From assembly GCA_003313425.1 (NCBI GenBank), contig NHZP01000063.1, positions 62,001-126,000 on the forward strand: a stretch of DNA of 64,000 nucleotides, read 5' to 3'. How positions within the stretch are numbered: position 1 is the first letter of the stretch; every line of letters starts with the position of its first letter. Position numbers and translations under genes: made by a program. Below the pieces are notes generated by a model that saw nothing but the letters and a program-made list of their open reading frames with translations, was not told the DNA's origin and searched no databases. Positions 61,898 through 64,000 of the stretch are shown piece by piece. The stretch is from Pseudopyrenochaeta lycopersici. Its lineage: Eukaryota; Ascomycota; Dothideomycetes; Pleosporales; Pseudopyrenochaetaceae.

Positions 61898-64000
61898 CTA
61901 TCAGTGCGCAGGGAGAGTCTCTGCTGGGGCATGGTTATCGCATACGTGTTATGCCTGTCGCAGTGGACTGCTTTCGCCTGCGTAATGGTGGCGTTGGGAG
62001 CAAGATGGTGGATGGAAGTTGAGGCAGAGACATGGGCAGAGACCAACGGCCTATGGCTGCCACTAGCATTAAGCGTCATCAACGGACGACTGGCCCCAGA
62101 TGATTGGGTCCTCGATAGTGGAAGCTACACACACGTGACCGGAAGACGGTCGCTTTTTGAGACATTAAGTCCGGCGCCACCTGGGAAGCGGGTGATGGGC
62201 GTCGGCGGAGGCGTGGCAATCGCTGGCGTTGGGACAGTCAAGATCCCGATCGCCTGCCAGGTCGACGGCAAAGTCTATAACAAGACCTTCACCATTCAGA
62301 ACGTCTCGTATGCGCCAGGTCTCCCTTTCAACATCATCTCTTGTCGAGCATTGACGTTGACGAATGACGGAGAGAAGGCAGGCATACGATTCGTGATGGA
62401 TGGCCATGATCTTGAGATTGTGCGGACAGAGACTGGCCAAGTGATAGCCACGGCTGACTGCCGCACCACCGACCTGTACGTGCTGTCACGACCGAAAGCA
62501 GAAGCCACCCGAAAGCGACGACCGCAGCCATATGCCTTCACAGCAATACCCTCAGATGTGCCTATCGAGACTCACCATCGTCGACTGGGGCACCTCGGAG
62601 AAGGGAGGTTGAGGAGGCTGCTACGACGTCTCAAGGTGTCAAGTTCAGAGGACCCACTACCACCATGCGAGTCCTGTATCCGAGCAGGCATGAAGAGAAG
62701 AAACTTCAAGGACTCCGGGATAAGGAGCAAGAAGCCTTTGCAGAGGGTCTTTGTTGACCTAGCAGGGCCAGTCAACGCGTATGATGGCAAGAAGAAAGTC
62801 AATGATCGCTTCGCTCTCACCATTACAGACGACTATACAAGATACAGATGGGTGAGAGTGTTGCGACACAAGAACGATGCAGCAAGAGAACTGCAGATCT
62901 GGAAGACCCAGGTTGAGAAAGAACTAAAACACGAACTGCTAGCCGTCCGAAGAGATAATGGCGGAGAGTTCGATAACAAACTATTAAACGAGTTTTTCAG
63001 AGAGACGGGCGTCAAAGTTGAGCCTACAGCACCGTATAATCCAGAGCAGAACGGGGTCGCAGAAAGGGGCATGAATATTTTGTTCACTGCAGTGAGAGCG
63101 ATACTAGACGAGTCGAATCTCGGTCAACATTGTTTCGCTGAGATCCTCATCAGCGTCACTGACATAGTCAACTATTGCCCAACGTCAGCTAATCCTAACG
63201 ATCAGCCACCATACGAGCGACTGTATGGAAGGCTACCGCCGATAGAGCACCTGCGAGTGTTGGGCTGCGAGTGCTGGAAGCCCCGACCCCGAAGCGACTA
63301 CTCGAACTTCAGGAAGCTTGATCCCCGGGCGGACAAGTGCTATCTTCTCGGTTGCGTTGCGAAACATCAGTATCGGGTATGGAATACCTACACCGAGCGA
63401 GTCGAGTTAGTTCGAGATCTGCACTTTAATGAGGACATATTTGGTCCAGAGGGAGAAGTCCCCGAGACTGTGCGCCGACCGGCCTATTGCGATGAGGTTA
63501 GAATTCAAGATACCCTTGCACATAGGACTAAGCGGCGACGGTACTCCACGATCGAGGGGGAGACTCTAGCGGCTTTGTCAGTGAGGCCTGCTGCGATCGA
63601 TGGAGGACTGGTGTTGATCGCTGAAGACGGCGAGATTAATGAAGCGGAACGCTTCTCCGAAGAGAGTACACAGACTCAAGTGGCCCAGTCGCTAGCGTCT
63701 GTAGACCATGACGATTGGAGCGCAGGAATTGAGTGTCTAGCTGCGCTGTCAGCACTAGAGAAGAATCAAGATAAACTCGAGAACCATGTGGTTGATCATG
63801 CTGCTGGTGGCCCATACGAACCAAAGAACTATGAGGATGCTGTCACGTGTGCGGACGCATCACGATGGATTCCATCTATGGACGAAGAAGTCAAAGAGAT
63901 TATAGCCAACGACGTGTGGGATGTCGTAGACCCCCCACCAGGAGTGTCAATCCTAACCGGCAAGTTTGCATACAAGGTCAAGACCAATGCTGATGGAGAA
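61898..64000 (+). CDS. Copia pol, 5' part: PR, INT, start of RT
   Basis: 701 open codons in the same frame as gag, starting directly after its TGA and still open at the window edge. Protease WVLDSGSYTHV; pre-integrase zinc domain HHRRLGHLG...CESC; integrase core with Asp in VFVDLAGPV, Asp in RRDNGGEF and Glu in NGVAERG; the PRADKCYLLGC block; then the beginning of reverse transcriptase (WIPSMDEEVKEI...NDVWDVVDPP). No ATG suits an independent start near the beginning, so a Gag-Pol fusion by stop-codon readthrough is the simplest reading. Confidence 0.88.

Larger units (their letters stand above)
59759..64000 (+). mobile_element. Copia retrotransposon, 5' part (runs off the window)
   Basis: Copia order of domains (gag, protease, integrase, start of reverse transcriptase) downstream of a primer site at 59848. 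The 5' LTR must end with ...TTTTGACA at about 59847. Its start cannot be fixed because the 3' LTR is outside the window; a TG at 59754 (TGTGACC) is one candidate, giving a short LTR. No frameshift is seen from gag to the window end. Confidence 0.85.

Overview
The window looks like a transposon-rich accessory region of a filamentous ascomycete (Pezizomycotina). The evidence is short GT-AG introns (42-129 bp) with CTAAC/CTGAC-like branch sites, secondary-metabolism-type enzymes, and fungal transposon families: Hop-like MULEs, Fot1/pogo, Tc1/mariner, several hATs, a Crypton, a chromovirus and a Copia. I cannot name the species. No rRNA, convincing tRNA or CRISPR was seen. By rough addition about 60% of the window is mobile DNA.

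Host genes, left to right: a CmcJ/AsaB (GA4-desaturase) family enzyme (3995-5047, -), a short-chain dehydrogenase (9954-10990, +), cytochrome P450 A (14809-16708, +), a C2H2-type zinc-finger protein (29643-30437, -) divergent from an HxxxDG alcohol O-acetyltransferase (31085-32502, +), a secreted BBE-like FAD oxidase (37007-42171, -), an MFS transporter (43129-46034, -) divergent from P450 B (46496-48460, +), and a secreted SGNH-hydrolase/FG-GAP protein (54240-59758, +). Tailoring enzymes, a transporter and a possible regulator resemble an expanded and partly inactivated biosynthetic cluster. No core synthase lies in the window.

Mobile layers. Old, mutated copies: hAT1 (11062-14237), hAT2 (17489-21496, containing a mariner and sitting in a pogo remnant), a second mariner (22113-23456), three pogo remnants (33.1-36.8 kb) and a hAT remnant near 49.4 kb. 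Most of their in-frame stops fit CpA-to-TpA change, as expected of RIP. Young copies: a gypsy chromovirus with apparently identical LTRs (24250-29481), hAT3 (38104-41332), hAT4 (55669-58394), two identical 163-bp hAT3-type MITEs, a Crypton recombinase gene (50992-53325) and a Copia running off the right edge.

Main result: one hAT family has hit three biosynthetic-type genes. hAT3 splits the FAD oxidase, and its two MITEs split P450 A and P450 B. All three have perfect 8-bp target duplications, and in each gene the spliced reading frame is continuous if the element and one duplication are discounted (604, 510 and 520 codons). By contrast hAT4 lies inside a native 53-bp intron of the SGNH/FG-GAP gene, probably harmlessly. 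Both retrotransposons separate gag and pol by one in-frame stop (UAG in gypsy; UGA-CUA in Copia). The gypsy primer site complements its own LTR, and the Copia primer site complements the anticodon arm of initiator tRNA-Met.
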